64,000 nucleotides of DNA from Hyphomicrobiales bacterium (lineage in GTDB: Bacteria > Pseudomonadota > Alphaproteobacteria > Rhizobiales > Beijerinckiaceae): the NCBI GenBank assembly GCA_028290285.1, contig JAQGKD010000072.1:30929-94928 (forward strand), in the 5' to 3' direction. The first letter of the stretch is position 1, and each line of letters starts with the position of its first letter. The notes under the pieces are model-generated. The model saw only the letters and a program-made list of their open reading frames with translations, was not told where the DNA came from and made no database searches. Both the position numbers and the translations under genes were made by a program. Of the stretch, positions 11,901 through 20,075 are shown piece by piece.

Positions 11901-13191
11901 GACTGCGACAAACACGCTGGGAAGCGCCGAGGCCATTGCCAGTCGCCTCGAAGCCTCAAACACAGGCCTTGCGGCAATCACCACACAGGTGGTCCGCACG
12001 CAGAGCGACCTCAACAACGCCCTCGACACGCGTCGTCAATCGCTCGAAAGCGTCCTGGCAGCCGTGTCCACGAGGACCGAAGACTTCGACAACGTCATGC
12101 ACTCCTTCTCGGGCCTCATTGAGGAGTCCTTCGTCCGCGCCGAGACCCGCGCCCGCGAGATCGGCACCTACCTGTCGGACTCGACAGAGTCGGTCGTCGG
12201 CATGATCGGTCAACAATACGAAGAGGTCCGTGCGAGCAGCGGCAAGGAACGCGAGCGCACAGCAGCCGCCCTTCGCGCAGCCTACGAGCAGGCCAATACG
12301 GAGATGAACCAGATCTTCGGATCGGCTCTCGAGCGGTTCAAGGCCTCTGCGATCGAGATGCGCGGCGTCTCCACCGAGATCCAGCGTGAACTTGAAGCAA
12401 CCCGCGAAGAACTGCGCCGCGGCGCGGTCGAACTGCCCCGCGAGACGGCGGAGCAAGCCTCGGCCATGCGCCGTGTCGTTGCCGAGCAGATCAAGGCTCT
12501 GAACGAACTCACCGACATCGTCGCACGTTCGGGCCGCGCCTATGACGTCGCCGAACCTGCGGCCGTCACGCGCCGTCCGGAACCGGCCCGCATCGCAGAA
12601 CCGATGCGCGCCCCGGAGCCGCGCCAGGAGAGCTTCCGTCAGGCAGAACCCGCGCGGGTCGCAGAGCCCTATAGGGCCGAAGCGTTCCGCGCCGAAGAGC
12701 CGGCGCCCGTGCGCCGGCCCGCTCAGCCGGCCCCACGTCCGGCTACTCCGCCCGCCGAACGCGGCACGGGCTGGCTTTCGGACCTGCTCGCCCGCGCGTC
12801 TCGCGACGAAACCCCGGAAGCGCCCCGCAACGGTGCTGCCCGCCCTGCCCGCTCCGAGCCTCTCGATACAATCTCGCTCGACATCGCACGCATGATCGAT
12901 CACGACGCCTCGGTCGATCTGTGGGACCGGTACAACCGCGGTGAACGGAATGCCTTCTCCCGCCGCCTCTACACGGCCCAGGGACAGCAGACCTTCGACG
13001 AAATCCGCCGCCGCTACCGCAGCGACGCGGAATTCCGCAACACCGTCGATCGCTACACGACCGAGTTCGAGCGACTGCTCGGCGAAGTCAGCCGGGAAGA
13101 TCGTGACGGCATGCTGACGAGGACCTACCTGACCTCGGAAACCGGCAAGGTCTACACAATGCTCGCCCACGCAGCCGGCCGTTTCGACTGA
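8950..13191 (+). CDS. Giant membrane-anchored coiled-coil protein, growth-pole-ring (GPR)-like
   Basis: A 1413-aa protein. Residues 1-115 are acidic and Pro/Ala-rich, followed by two membrane helices (about 122-141 and 152-173). Then come roughly 1000 residues of heptad-rich helix with degenerate repeats (RL...E.KI.., A.EI.ETL..R), a Pro/Glu/Arg-rich linker (about 1185-1275), and a conserved C-terminal domain (SLDIARMIDHDASVDLWDRYNRGE ... F.NTVDRY...FERLL). Such proteins are often annotated apolipoprotein-like. The architecture matches Agrobacterium GPR, the polar-growth ring protein, and Caulobacter TipN in general plan, although GPR is longer. A CtrA box upstream fits a cell-pole role. Homology beyond architecture is unverified. 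Confidence 0.8.
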   Translation: MATQTKAQDPTAAALSAIEEALNLTHAPEPEEMEVEAEAETPVPMQQAERPAPKLPEINERELVTRPHQRLPQDNRTSENRAEAPEARMAPVATAAPAAPANDDRRSVGQILQALQIRPSPMPIVLAGVASVLWLALIGVYGSSLPSPGRAELVVLVLAALGPVLFFFVTATLMRRSQEMRLTARAMTEVAMRLAEPEAVATEQVVTLSQAIRREVASMGDGIERALARASELETVVRSEVSNLERSYTDNERRIRSLIDELSSEREAIVINADRVRQAISGAHEALSRDLEVASTQIADRVGDAGSRVSELLGSKGEEISLTLTRTGDDLVERISAHGGDIVGRLAETGEDVTSKLTTATGLVTSALGERVEELDHRLKMTGESLVSDLATRGNEVAMRIDDTGIRIAETISSRGEDLAARLAATGEKIDNTITVYGSQLDEKLGMTGDRISSLISERANTVYDLFHTSGHELASQLENHHVQLRDHLEREATDLTNRFTNSAEDAIAAIGTHGDRVTEHLAERLNAFETTVLSQGSRVTDTLAERLADFEASVIDNGDRISGELAERLVAFETTIVTHGEILTGQIANHSDRFTNDVADRLNSVEAAFTTHGAAFHDRLTERTTEAADLLESRVREFDERAASKAQEIAQSLDGLISKIDNGLDARAKALNETLAHRALEVAQVLGDGGRQVTRALDAKAAEIDEILLNRSTALTETLSAKAQEINETLGGRATEIADTLDNRITSFEDRVVGRLDAVSSELDSRGRAVADTLGAKVAEIDDTLAARLGDINTTLERHGLELSTSLDERLEQLTTRLRERGQDLHETIASRSLELQHLFETQGPMLIELFSSRGSEVVNELASVGEVVTHAIENRGSAIVQHLGQKQIELTAAIDQSSVGLRNAIEYSAQTSVDSLVTTKNALRAEILAVLEQLGQTSDILQQVVGHAGENLTRVESALTERVKDFDTALTSVSSQVLALEGTATNTLGSAEAIASRLEASNTGLAAITTQVVRTQSDLNNALDTRRQSLESVLAAVSTRTEDFDNVMHSFSGLIEESFVRAETRAREIGTYLSDSTESVVGMIGQQYEEVRASSGKERERTAAALRAAYEQANTEMNQIFGSALERFKASAIEMRGVSTEIQRELEATREELRRGAVELPRETAEQASAMRRVVAEQIKALNELTDIVARSGRAYDVAEPAAVTRRPEPARIAEPMRAPEPRQESFRQAEPARVAEPYRAEAFRAEEPAPVRRPAQPAPRPATPPAERGTGWLSDLLARASRDETPEAPRNGAARPARSEPLDTISLDIARMIDHDASVDLWDRYNRGERNAFSRRLYTAQGQQTFDEIRRRYRSDAEFRNTVDRYTTEFERLLGEVSREDRDGMLTRTYLTSETGKVYTMLAHAAGRFD

Positions 13192-13220
13192 TCGAGCGGC
13201 ATCACTGCGCAGACAAAACA

Positions 13221-13246
13221 AAGGCGCGGCTTCGGCCGCGCCTTTT
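13221..13246 (+). terminator. Rho-independent terminator after the coiled-coil gene
   Basis: Perfect 10-bp stem (13221-13230 with 13235-13244) around a TTCG tetraloop, GC-rich and ending in a short T run. It begins 30 bp after the coiled-coil stop. The AA at the 5' base also allows some function for the converging transcript. Confidence 0.85.
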
Positions 13247-13425
13247 GCGTTCGGTCAGGTTCTTGATAAGAGGCGCCCAGGCCTGTTGCCGTCTTTGCAA
13301 GCCGTGGGCGAAGCAATCCAGCAGGGTCTCGCGCCCCCGGGATTGCCGGCGTCGCTACGGCTCCTCGCTTTGATGCGCGAACGGACAGCCGGCCTGTTCT
13401 TCGGGAAGAAAGGTGAAGCCGGATC

Positions 13426-14022
13426 TCAGATCCGCGTGCCAGCCCAGGCGACGATCTGGCGCAGGACGTTGTTCGACGCGGCATCGAGCGCGACCGTGGC
13501 CGCGCCGCCATCGGCGGCCGATCCGGGGATCTGGGCGGTGAAGATCTGCGCCGCGGCGATACGGCCCGCAGGTGTCAGCACCTTGACGGAAAGCTCCACC
13601 ACGGCCTGGCCGGTAGGGATGTCCATTTCGAAGCGGCGAACCTCCCAGTTCAGGCTGTAGTCCGCCGTAAGGCCATCGCCGGGGCGACCCACGGACTTCA
13701 GCAGCCTCGCATTCTCGAAGGTCTGGATGAGCCGTGTCTGAAGGAGCTTAGGCAGGCGATCTGCCCATTGCGCGCCAGCGAGGACTGCCACCGCGGACGG
13801 CGCGCTGCGCACCACGATCCGGTCCCCGTCGATCGGCGCCGGCGCAGTCGGCTCGTTGACGACGAGCACGCCCCGTAGCGAGCGCGCCTTGAGGCCGGAT
13901 GACGGAGCCGAAATATCGAAGGTCGCGAGCGGAGCGCTGCCACATCCCGAGAGCAGCGCGGCTAGCATCAATGCGCCAAAGCCCGTAGCAAACCGGCGAC
14001 CGTGGGTCACCCGGCTTTTCAT
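13426..14022 (-). CDS. ABC-type transport auxiliary lipoprotein (PqiC/MlaD-system partner)
   Basis: A 198-aa lipoprotein. The N-terminus is basic, then hydrophobic, and ends in the lipobox LLSGC. The body (GVLVVNEPTAPAPIDGDRIVVR...LAGAQWADRLPKLLQTRLIQTFENA) is the ABC-transporter auxiliary domain found at the end of Mce/Mla operons. The ATG at 14022 places the signal peptide correctly. It is the last gene of the four-gene lipid-transport operon, 151 bp after mlaD. It is expected to sit in the periplasm, anchored to the outer membrane, and pair with the MCE protein. Confidence 0.85.
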   Translation of the reverse strand: MKSRVTHGRRFATGFGALMLAALLSGCGSAPLATFDISAPSSGLKARSLRGVLVVNEPTAPAPIDGDRIVVRSAPSAVAVLAGAQWADRLPKLLQTRLIQTFENARLLKSVGRPGDGLTADYSLNWEVRRFEMDIPTGQAVVELSVKVLTPAGRIAAAQIFTAQIPGSAADGGAATVALDAASNNVLRQIVAWAGTRI

Positions 14023-14173
14023 CTGACGAACAGGCTCATCGAACACGCTAATACTCCGGGAGAGTCTGATTCTCGTACGTACGACTGCATCAGAACAGCA
14101 GCATGGCAGCCGACGCAAGCTCGGCATGGAGGCTGCACCAGAGCTTTCAAAAGGCTGCGCTTTTTGGGCCACG

Positions 14174-15484
14174 TCAGCGACCGCTATATTCCGGAACGGA
14201 AGGCTTCGAGCCGAAGATCAACTGCTGAGGGTTCTTGCCCAGCGAGCGCACCGTTCGGTTGATCTCGTCGAGCGTCTTGCGGCCATCGACCGCCAGCGTC
14301 TCATACTGCTTCAGGCCGGGGCCGGTGAAGCGATTGATGCCAGCGGTGATCTCCTTGGTGCGGAGGTCCAGATTGTCGGCGAGCTTGCGGATGGCCTTCG
14401 CAGCCTCCCCCACATCCGAGAACATACCCTCGGATCCCGGACCGCCCAGGAAGCCCTGCACCGACGCGAGGACGCCATCGATCTTGTCGGCGGACGCGTT
14501 CAGCTTAGCTGTAAGCTGCGTCGCGTTCTGCATGATCTGATCGGCATTTCCGCGATTTTTGTCGAGGACCGAGGCAAAGCGATCAAGCGAATCCACGGAG
14601 TTGGCGACCTTTTTGGGATCGACTGCCTTGGCAATCTCGCTGGCGCTCGTCAGGATACCGTCGAGCTTGCCGGTCTGCAGGCCGAGATCGCGCGCCACCT
14701 TGGAGGCATCCGCGAGCAGTGCGTTGATGTTCTCCGTGTTCTTGGCCAGCGACGAAGAGAAGTCGTTCACGTTTCCGACAATACTGCGAACCTTGTCCGG
14801 ATCGACAGCCGTGACCAGCTTGTCCACATTGCCGGCCAGACCGTCGAGGCGGGTCGCGAGCGGCTTGATGGTGCGGCCGAGGTCGGCCATGCCGGACATG
14901 AAATCCTTGATGCCGCCAGAGTCTTCAGCAAGCGCCTGGGTGAAGACCTGAACATTCTGCACGGTCTTCGTGATCGCGTCAGTATTGGTGGTCAGCAGCG
15001 CATCCGCCTTGTTCAGCAGACCATCGACCTTCGAGGACAGGTTTTGCACGGTCTCGACGAGATTCTGGAAGTCGGATCGCTCCGCACGGATCTGCGCCAT
15101 ATCCTTGCCGTCGGCCTTCAACCGTGGCGCATCGGCGGAGCCGCCGGTGAGCGCGATCGAGCCGACGCCCGTGAGGCCCTGATATTCGAGGCGCGCCCGC
15201 GTGTCGGTCTTGACCGGGGTGCGGCGATCAACGTCGATGATGGCGTAGACTTCGCCGGGATCGGGAGCGAAATCGATATTGGTGACTTCACCGACCTTGA
15301 GGCCGTTGAACAGAACCTGAGAGCCGCGCGTCAGGCCGGAAACCGAGCTGGAGAAAACGATACGATAGCTGTCGCGCCCCGACTGCTTGCTGGTGCCGGA
15401 GAACCAGAAGACGAACATGAAGGCGGCCGCCACCACAGCGAGGGTGAAGGCCCCGATCAGGGCATAATTGGCTCTCGTCTCCAT
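14174..15484 (-). CDS. MlaD family (MCE domain) protein
   Basis: A 436-aa protein with one N-terminal membrane helix (about residues 7-29). An MCE domain follows (about 38-115, SYRIVFSSSVSGLTRGSQVLFNGLKVGEV). A long helical C-terminal region, rich in ...LV.TV.NLS.KVD.LL and D....A.S..... repeats, is typical of the extended periplasmic MCE proteins. It forms the hexameric ring that carries lipid substrates across the periplasm for the MlaE/MlaF complex encoded upstream. It lies 153 bp after the ATPase gene, within the operon. Confidence 0.92.
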   Translation of the reverse strand: METRANYALIGAFTLAVVAAAFMFVFWFSGTSKQSGRDSYRIVFSSSVSGLTRGSQVLFNGLKVGEVTNIDFAPDPGEVYAIIDVDRRTPVKTDTRARLEYQGLTGVGSIALTGGSADAPRLKADGKDMAQIRAERSDFQNLVETVQNLSSKVDGLLNKADALLTTNTDAITKTVQNVQVFTQALAEDSGGIKDFMSGMADLGRTIKPLATRLDGLAGNVDKLVTAVDPDKVRSIVGNVNDFSSSLAKNTENINALLADASKVARDLGLQTGKLDGILTSASEIAKAVDPKKVANSVDSLDRFASVLDKNRGNADQIMQNATQLTAKLNASADKIDGVLASVQGFLGGPGSEGMFSDVGEAAKAIRKLADNLDLRTKEITAGINRFTGPGLKQYETLAVDGRKTLDEINRTVRSLGKNPQQLIFGSKPSVPEYSGR

Positions 15485-15637
15485 TTTGCTTCAATGATCC
15501 TGTCAGGTGTCGGACATCGGGTATCTGGCGAAGTTGTCTCAGCGCGTTACAAAAGAATCAACGCTTGCATCAAGTGCCGGGCGATGCTGACACTTGCAGT
15601 CTTTCATGGCGCTTTCAAGGGAAGCTCGCGCCAGGCG

Positions 15638-16483
15638 TTATCCCTTATCTTCTCGCCTAGCGGCGCGCTCGCCGTGGAAATAGGCGCGGAGCCACGGATG
15701 ATCCTCGCGCAGGATTTCCTGAACCGTTCCAGCCGCGATCACCTTGCGATCCGCGAGCGCGGCAATGCGGTCGCAGATCGAGTACAGACTGTCCAGATCG
15801 TGCGTTACCATGAAGACGGTCAGGCCCAAGGTCTTCTGCAATGTGCCGATCAGCTGGTCGAACTCCGCCGCGCCGATAGGGTCGAGACCCGACGTAGGCT
15901 CGTCCAGAAAGAGAATTTCGGGATCCAGCGCCAGCGCGCGTGCAAGAGCCGCGCGCTTGATCATGCCACCGGAAAGCTCTGACGGAAATTTTTCGGCGGC
16001 ATCGGCATTCAGCCCGACCATCTCGATCTTGAGCAGAGCCAGCTCGTCCATGAGCCCTTGCGAGAGATCGAGATATTCGCGCATCGGGACCTGGATGTTC
16101 TGCCGCACGTTCAGGCCCGAGAACAGAGCGCCATGCTGGAACAGCACGCCCCAGCGCCGCTCCATCGCCCGGTGCTGCGCGCGGCTGAGCCCATGCAGGT
16201 CCTGCCCGAACACTTCGATCGTGCCGGAACGTTGCTCCACGAGGCCCAGGATCGCGCGCGTGAGCACGGACTTTCCCGTGCCAGAGCCGCCGACGAAGCC
16301 CATGACCTCGCCCTTGCGAACGTCGAGATTGAGCTCCTCCAGTATGACTTTCTCGCCGAAGCCTACCGTCAGTCCGCGAACCCGGATGATCGGCTCCTGC
16401 GCACCCGGCCCTGCCCGGCGTGGCGGCTCGACCTCCACCACACGCGGCACGAGACCGCCGCTGATCTGCTGAGAATCCGACAT
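15638..16483 (-). CDS. ABC transporter ATPase, MlaF type
   Basis: A 281-aa ABC ATPase. The Walker A is GGSGTGKSVLTR, the signature is LSGGMIKRAALARAL, the Walker B is ILFLDEPTSGLDP and the H-loop is MVTHD. LSGGM with KRA, rather than QRV, is typical of the MlaF/Ttg2A lipid-transport subfamily. GGAG lies 7 bases before the ATG. The permease gene ends 11 bp upstream. It powers the MlaE permease at the cytoplasmic face. Confidence 0.94.
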   Translation of the reverse strand: MSDSQQISGGLVPRVVEVEPPRRAGPGAQEPIIRVRGLTVGFGEKVILEELNLDVRKGEVMGFVGGSGTGKSVLTRAILGLVEQRSGTIEVFGQDLHGLSRAQHRAMERRWGVLFQHGALFSGLNVRQNIQVPMREYLDLSQGLMDELALLKIEMVGLNADAAEKFPSELSGGMIKRAALARALALDPEILFLDEPTSGLDPIGAAEFDQLIGTLQKTLGLTVFMVTHDLDSLYSICDRIAALADRKVIAAGTVQEILREDHPWLRAYFHGERAARREDKG

Positions 16484-16494
16484 GCCGTGGCTCC

Positions 16495-17688
16495 TCAGTA
16501 CGAGATCGAGGCGAAGAACATGGCGAACAACCCGTCCACCACGATCACCATGAAGATGGATTTCACCACCGACGACGTCACCTGCCGACCAAGCGATTCG
16601 GCCGAACCCTCGGTGGCCAGCCCTTCCATCGCCGCGATCATCCCGATGACCAGCGCCATGAACGGCGCCTTGATGAGGCCGACCAGGAACGTGTTCATCG
16701 CAATCGCGCTCTGCAACCGCGACATGAACACCTCGGGGCTGATGCCCCCGTAACCCCAGGCCACCAGCATTCCACCGAAAATAGCGGCCATGTCGGACAG
16801 GAAGGTGAGCAGAGGCAAGCTGATGAGCAGTGCGAGGATGCGGGGCATGACCAGCACGTCCACGGGATCCAGCCCCATCACGCGCAAGGCATCCACCTCT
16901 TCGCGCATCTTCATCGAGCCCAGCTCTGCGGTGATCGCCGAGCCCGAGCGTCCGGCGACCATGATGGACGTCAGCAGCACAGCCAATTCGCGCAGCACGA
17001 GAATGCCGATGAGATCCACCGCGAACGTCGCAGCGCCGAATTTCTGCAACTGGAAAATGCTCTGCTGCGCGACGATGGCGCCAACGAGAAAATTGATGAG
17101 CGCTATAATCGGCAGCCCGCGGAAGGCGAAGCTATCGACATGGAACACGATGGACGTGGTCCGGAACCGCGCAGGCCGCACGATCGATTTCGTCAGCGAG
17201 GCGATCACCTCGCCCAGGAACGACACCCCGCGGAGCATGTTCTGCCCGAAGCCGATGGTGTTCTTGCCGACATCGACCAGCACGTCGATCAGCGCGGAAT
17301 GGGAGCGCGGCGTCTCGTCGGCGAACACGCGGAAATGCGCTTCGCCCAGCAGGATATTGAACTCGGGCCTGGCCTGTTCGAAAGTGGCCGTCGTACCGGA
17401 CTCTTCCAATTCGATGCGACTACGGTCGATCACCCAAGCGCCTGCCGTATCCATCGAGTCGATTTGCGACAGATCGATGATGGCATTGCGCATGCCCTTG
17501 GCGTCTGTGACGAGCGCCTTGGCCGCGTCCTCCAGCACCTTTGAAGCGCCGATGGTCCAAGCGCCTGTCAGCGTCAGCCGCAGATCGTCGTCGCTGCGCT
17601 CACTTGTAAAAGCCGGATCGGAAACCATGCGTTCAGGCGCCCTCGGCGGCACCGGACGGACAAGAGCCGACGGCGCACGATGAACCAT
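16495..17688 (-). CDS. MlaE family permease with N-terminal STAS domain
   Basis: A 397-aa protein. Residues about 25-125 form a STAS-like domain (LTLTGAWTIGASKVLEDA...IIDLSQIDSMDTAGAWVI), and the remainder is the MlaE permease with its conserved cytoplasmic loop (AGRSGSAITAELGSMKMREEVDALRVMGLDP). In enteric Mla the STAS protein (MlaB) is separate; here it is fused, as is common in Alphaproteobacteria. An alternative start is ATG 17628. It is the first gene of the operon and probably moves phospholipids or related hydrophobic substrates. Confidence 0.92.
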   Translation of the reverse strand: MVHRAPSALVRPVPPRAPERMVSDPAFTSERSDDDLRLTLTGAWTIGASKVLEDAAKALVTDAKGMRNAIIDLSQIDSMDTAGAWVIDRSRIELEESGTTATFEQARPEFNILLGEAHFRVFADETPRSHSALIDVLVDVGKNTIGFGQNMLRGVSFLGEVIASLTKSIVRPARFRTTSIVFHVDSFAFRGLPIIALINFLVGAIVAQQSIFQLQKFGAATFAVDLIGILVLRELAVLLTSIMVAGRSGSAITAELGSMKMREEVDALRVMGLDPVDVLVMPRILALLISLPLLTFLSDMAAIFGGMLVAWGYGGISPEVFMSRLQSAIAMNTFLVGLIKAPFMALVIGMIAAMEGLATEGSAESLGRQVTSSVVKSIFMVIVVDGLFAMFFASISY

Positions 17689-17745
17689 TCGTTCAGTGTC
17701 TTACGTGGACGCAGGCTTTAAGTCGAGTTGGCGCAGGCATATGCT

Positions 17746-18180
17746 TCACGCTTTGCCGGCACCTGTGACATCGGGCTCACCATCGCCCGCCTTGGCGCGC
17801 GTCAACCAAAGCCATCTTGTCCAGGTCAGCTGCTGGGGCTCGCTGTCCCGCCACCATGTCGCGTCCCGCAGGCGGCCGGTCTGGACATCGAAGTCGAGAC
17901 TTTCCGGCCCGCCATCGTCGCGATACAGAGCACCGTCGCGGAAGAAATACATGTCCCGCACGCGGCCAGTGTCGAAATCGTAATATATCGCGGCCGGGCC
18001 GTCCTCGCGGTGAAGCCGTCCCTCGCGGTACCAGAGTTCGAATGCCACGGCGCCATCCTGCGTCCGGTGCGTCACGGCAGCCGGGCCATCCTCGCGGTGC
18101 AGGCGATCATCGAGAAGGTAGAGCTCCGTGAAGACCGGACCCTCTTCCTCGATCCGGTATTCCAGCATGGGCTTGGTCAT
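17746..18180 (-). CDS. Repeat protein with HREDGPA motifs (YwqK/MORN-like)
   Basis: A 144-aa soluble protein with three to four repeats of about 30-33 residues. Each carries a G.L(H/Y)R.DGPA core: DRLHREDGPAAV at about 26-36, GRLHREDGPAAI at about 54-64, and ALYRDDGGPESL at about 84-95. Such repeats form antiparallel beta-hairpins like those in YwqK/MORN-type proteins. No catalytic residues are evident. The ATG at 18180 is 32 bp after the XRE-cupin gene on the same strand, so co-transcription with that regulator is likely. Confidence 0.7.
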   Translation of the reverse strand: MTKPMLEYRIEEEGPVFTELYLLDDRLHREDGPAAVTHRTQDGAVAFELWYREGRLHREDGPAAIYYDFDTGRVRDMYFFRDGALYRDDGGPESLDFDVQTGRLRDATWWRDSEPQQLTWTRWLWLTRAKAGDGEPDVTGAGKA

Positions 18181-18212
18181 GCGCAGGCTCCGATCCGACG
18201 AGGCGGCTCGCC

Positions 18213-18830
18213 TCACTCCATGACGGCCGCTTTCAGAATGCAGACCATGGTGGCATGCGCGGGCTTCTTGGTCGTGTTGCGGATCACGTGCGGACGATCG
18301 CAGCGATAGCGCAGCGTATCGCCGGCCTTCGCGCGCTCGATCACCCCGGCGACCTCGACCTCGAGTTCGCCCGAAATAACGGAAAGCGATTCGACCGAGC
18401 CGCGCTGATGCGGATCCGACTCCAGCACGCCCCCGGCATCGGCCTGGAAGTCGTACCATTGCAGCCATTCGACGGTCTTGATCCAGCCGATGATGGCCAG
18501 CCTGCACTTGCCGTCGTCCGAGAGTAGGATGGGCGTTTCGCCGCGCGAGGATTTCTCGAGAAAGGGCTCGTCTTCGGCCGCCTGCAACACGCGCTCAATT
18601 GAAACGTCGAGCGCCTGGGCGAGCCGCCAGATGGTCGCCAGCGTCGGATTCGTCTCGTTGCGCTCGATCTGGCTGATGATCGACTTGGCGACGCCCGATT
18701 GTTCCGAAAGCTCGGACAACGAAAGATTGTAGGCCTTACGCAGACGCTGGACGGTCTTGCCGAGTTGCCCCGACAGGGCAACAGCGCCCGCCTCCAATGC
18801 CTTTACCTTGTCACGACCTTCGACGCCCAT
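18213..18830 (-). CDS. XRE family regulator with cupin sensor domain
   Basis: A 205-aa regulator. An HTH_XRE DNA-binding domain spans about residues 26-82 (VQRLRKAYNLSLSELSEQSGVAKSIISQIERNETNPTLATIWRLAQAL). A C-terminal cupin follows (about 130-203, SLSVISGELEVEVAG....AGDTLRYRCDRPHVIRN). Members of this class sense small ligands through the cupin and often control amino-acid or polyamine metabolism. A palindrome 47-70 bp upstream is a likely autoregulatory site. The adjacent genes do not reveal the ligand. Confidence 0.9.
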   Translation of the reverse strand: MGVEGRDKVKALEAGAVALSGQLGKTVQRLRKAYNLSLSELSEQSGVAKSIISQIERNETNPTLATIWRLAQALDVSIERVLQAAEDEPFLEKSSRGETPILLSDDGKCRLAIIGWIKTVEWLQWYDFQADAGGVLESDPHQRGSVESLSVISGELEVEVAGVIERAKAGDTLRYRCDRPHVIRNTTKKPAHATMVCILKAAVME

Positions 18831-18876
18831 GCCGGAACCGTGCTCCCTCGAATACAGCGTTCCGGATAATAGACAA

Positions 18877-18900
18877 TTTCGTTTGAAATACCGAACGAAA
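18877..18900. promoter_or_regulatory. Candidate operator of the XRE-cupin regulator
   Basis: TTTCGTT (18877-18883) and AACGAAA (18894-18900) are perfect inverted arms separated by 10 bases. The site lies 47-70 bp upstream of the XRE-cupin start codon and just beyond the end of the acyltransferase gene. The symmetry suits a dimeric HTH protein. It is probably the regulator's own binding site, but this is inferred from position and symmetry only. Confidence 0.45.
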
Positions 18901-18920
18901 CTTTCGGGAAGCCACAGGTC

Positions 18921-19970
18921 TCAGGCGCGGTGCGTCGCCAGCCGCGCCGCAGACCACCGAAGAAAGGGCGCCTCGACAAGCCGATGCGCCAGGACGGCAA
19001 CAAGAACAGCCGTGACACAGAGCAGGCAGAGAGTCGCGGCCGGAGGCACGGAGGCCGGCACTATGCGGATGAGGACAGATCCCACCATGCCGTGGAGCAG
19101 ATAAAGGAGGTAGGAAGACCCGCCGAGAAGCGTCCACATCCTCTCATGCCGGAAAGTCCCGCCTGCGCGTTCCCAGCCAATGAGGCCGGCTACGATCAAG
19201 GCAGCCGCGACCGAGTAACATAGGGGCGTAACGAGTGGGCCCAGGGGTGCAACTGAAATCGGCAGGTCCCGCCCGATCCACCACTCCGTGCACGCCAGCG
19301 TGAGCAGTGCCGCAACGCCAGCGGCAAGAGCGCGAAACGGCTTTTCCAGACGCTCGGCGCCCCAGGCCGTGAGCATGCCCATACCAAAGCCGAGGTTGAA
19401 TGGGCCCAGAACGGCTGTCAGCGGCGTGCCGCCTTCGGACAAATCGAAGAATGGAATCGCCGCGACCACCATCACCTGCCAGGCGATGAGCACACGCATC
19501 CCACGCGCGCCCAACGCGATCGCGACCCCGAAAATGGCATAGAAAACCATCTCGTGGCGCAAGGACCACGACACGCCCAGCGTCGCTGGCGACTGCATGG
19601 GAAGAAGCAGGATGTCTGCCACGCGCTCCCAACCCAGCGCCTTGCCTTCGGCGAGGCTGGGGACGAGCGCGTAGACAGTCAACATGGCCAGTGTGGCAAG
19701 GATGAACGGGGGGTAGATGCGCAGCATGCGCTTCAGTGCAAAGCGCGATAGAGCGCCGGGAAAGCCAAGGTCGCGGCGATGCACGGAGTAAATGATGAAG
19801 CCGCTGAGCACGAAAAAATATTCTACGCCGGCGTGACCGGCCCTGAAGCTCCAGTCCAGCGGCGCCTCGCCGCGGAACTTCAAGATCAGGTCGGTGAAAT
19901 GATACAACATCACCGCTAGCGCGGCGACGAAGCGCCCGGCTTCCAATGAGATCAGGCGCTGGTGTTTCAT
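18921..19970 (-). CDS. Acyltransferase family 3 membrane protein (OafA-like)
   Basis: A 349-aa polytopic membrane protein. The N-terminus (LISLEAGRFVAALAVMLYHF) carries the conserved His of acyltransferase-3 proteins in the first helix, and GHAGVEYFFVLSGFII follows. About ten membrane helices are apparent. The family transfers acyl groups to extracytoplasmic sugars such as polysaccharides or lipids; the acceptor is unknown. The start is ATG 19970, with GGAG six bases upstream inside a perfect hairpin. No glycan biosynthesis genes are nearby. Confidence 0.88.
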   Translation of the reverse strand: MKHQRLISLEAGRFVAALAVMLYHFTDLILKFRGEAPLDWSFRAGHAGVEYFFVLSGFIIYSVHRRDLGFPGALSRFALKRMLRIYPPFILATLAMLTVYALVPSLAEGKALGWERVADILLLPMQSPATLGVSWSLRHEMVFYAIFGVAIALGARGMRVLIAWQVMVVAAIPFFDLSEGGTPLTAVLGPFNLGFGMGMLTAWGAERLEKPFRALAAGVAALLTLACTEWWIGRDLPISVAPLGPLVTPLCYSVAAALIVAGLIGWERAGGTFRHERMWTLLGGSSYLLYLLHGMVGSVLIRIVPASVPPAATLCLLCVTAVLVAVLAHRLVEAPFLRWSAARLATHRA

Positions 19971-19971
19971 C

Positions 19972-19988
19972 CGAGGCTCCAAGCCTCG
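19972..19988 (-). promoter_or_regulatory. Hairpin enclosing the acyltransferase ribosome-binding site
   Basis: CGAGGCT (19972-19978) and AGCCTCG (19982-19988) form a perfect 7-bp stem with a 3-base loop. In the mRNA it ends one base before the ATG, and the GGAG Shine-Dalgarno lies in loop and stem. The structure would mask ribosome access and may lower or control translation. Confidence 0.4.
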
Positions 19989-20075
19989 ATCAGTCGCCCA
20001 CTAAGTACCTAAAGTCACTCGCATAATCTTTATATAGTTGACGAGAAATCCTGATCGCGGCGGAACGGCGCGCGC

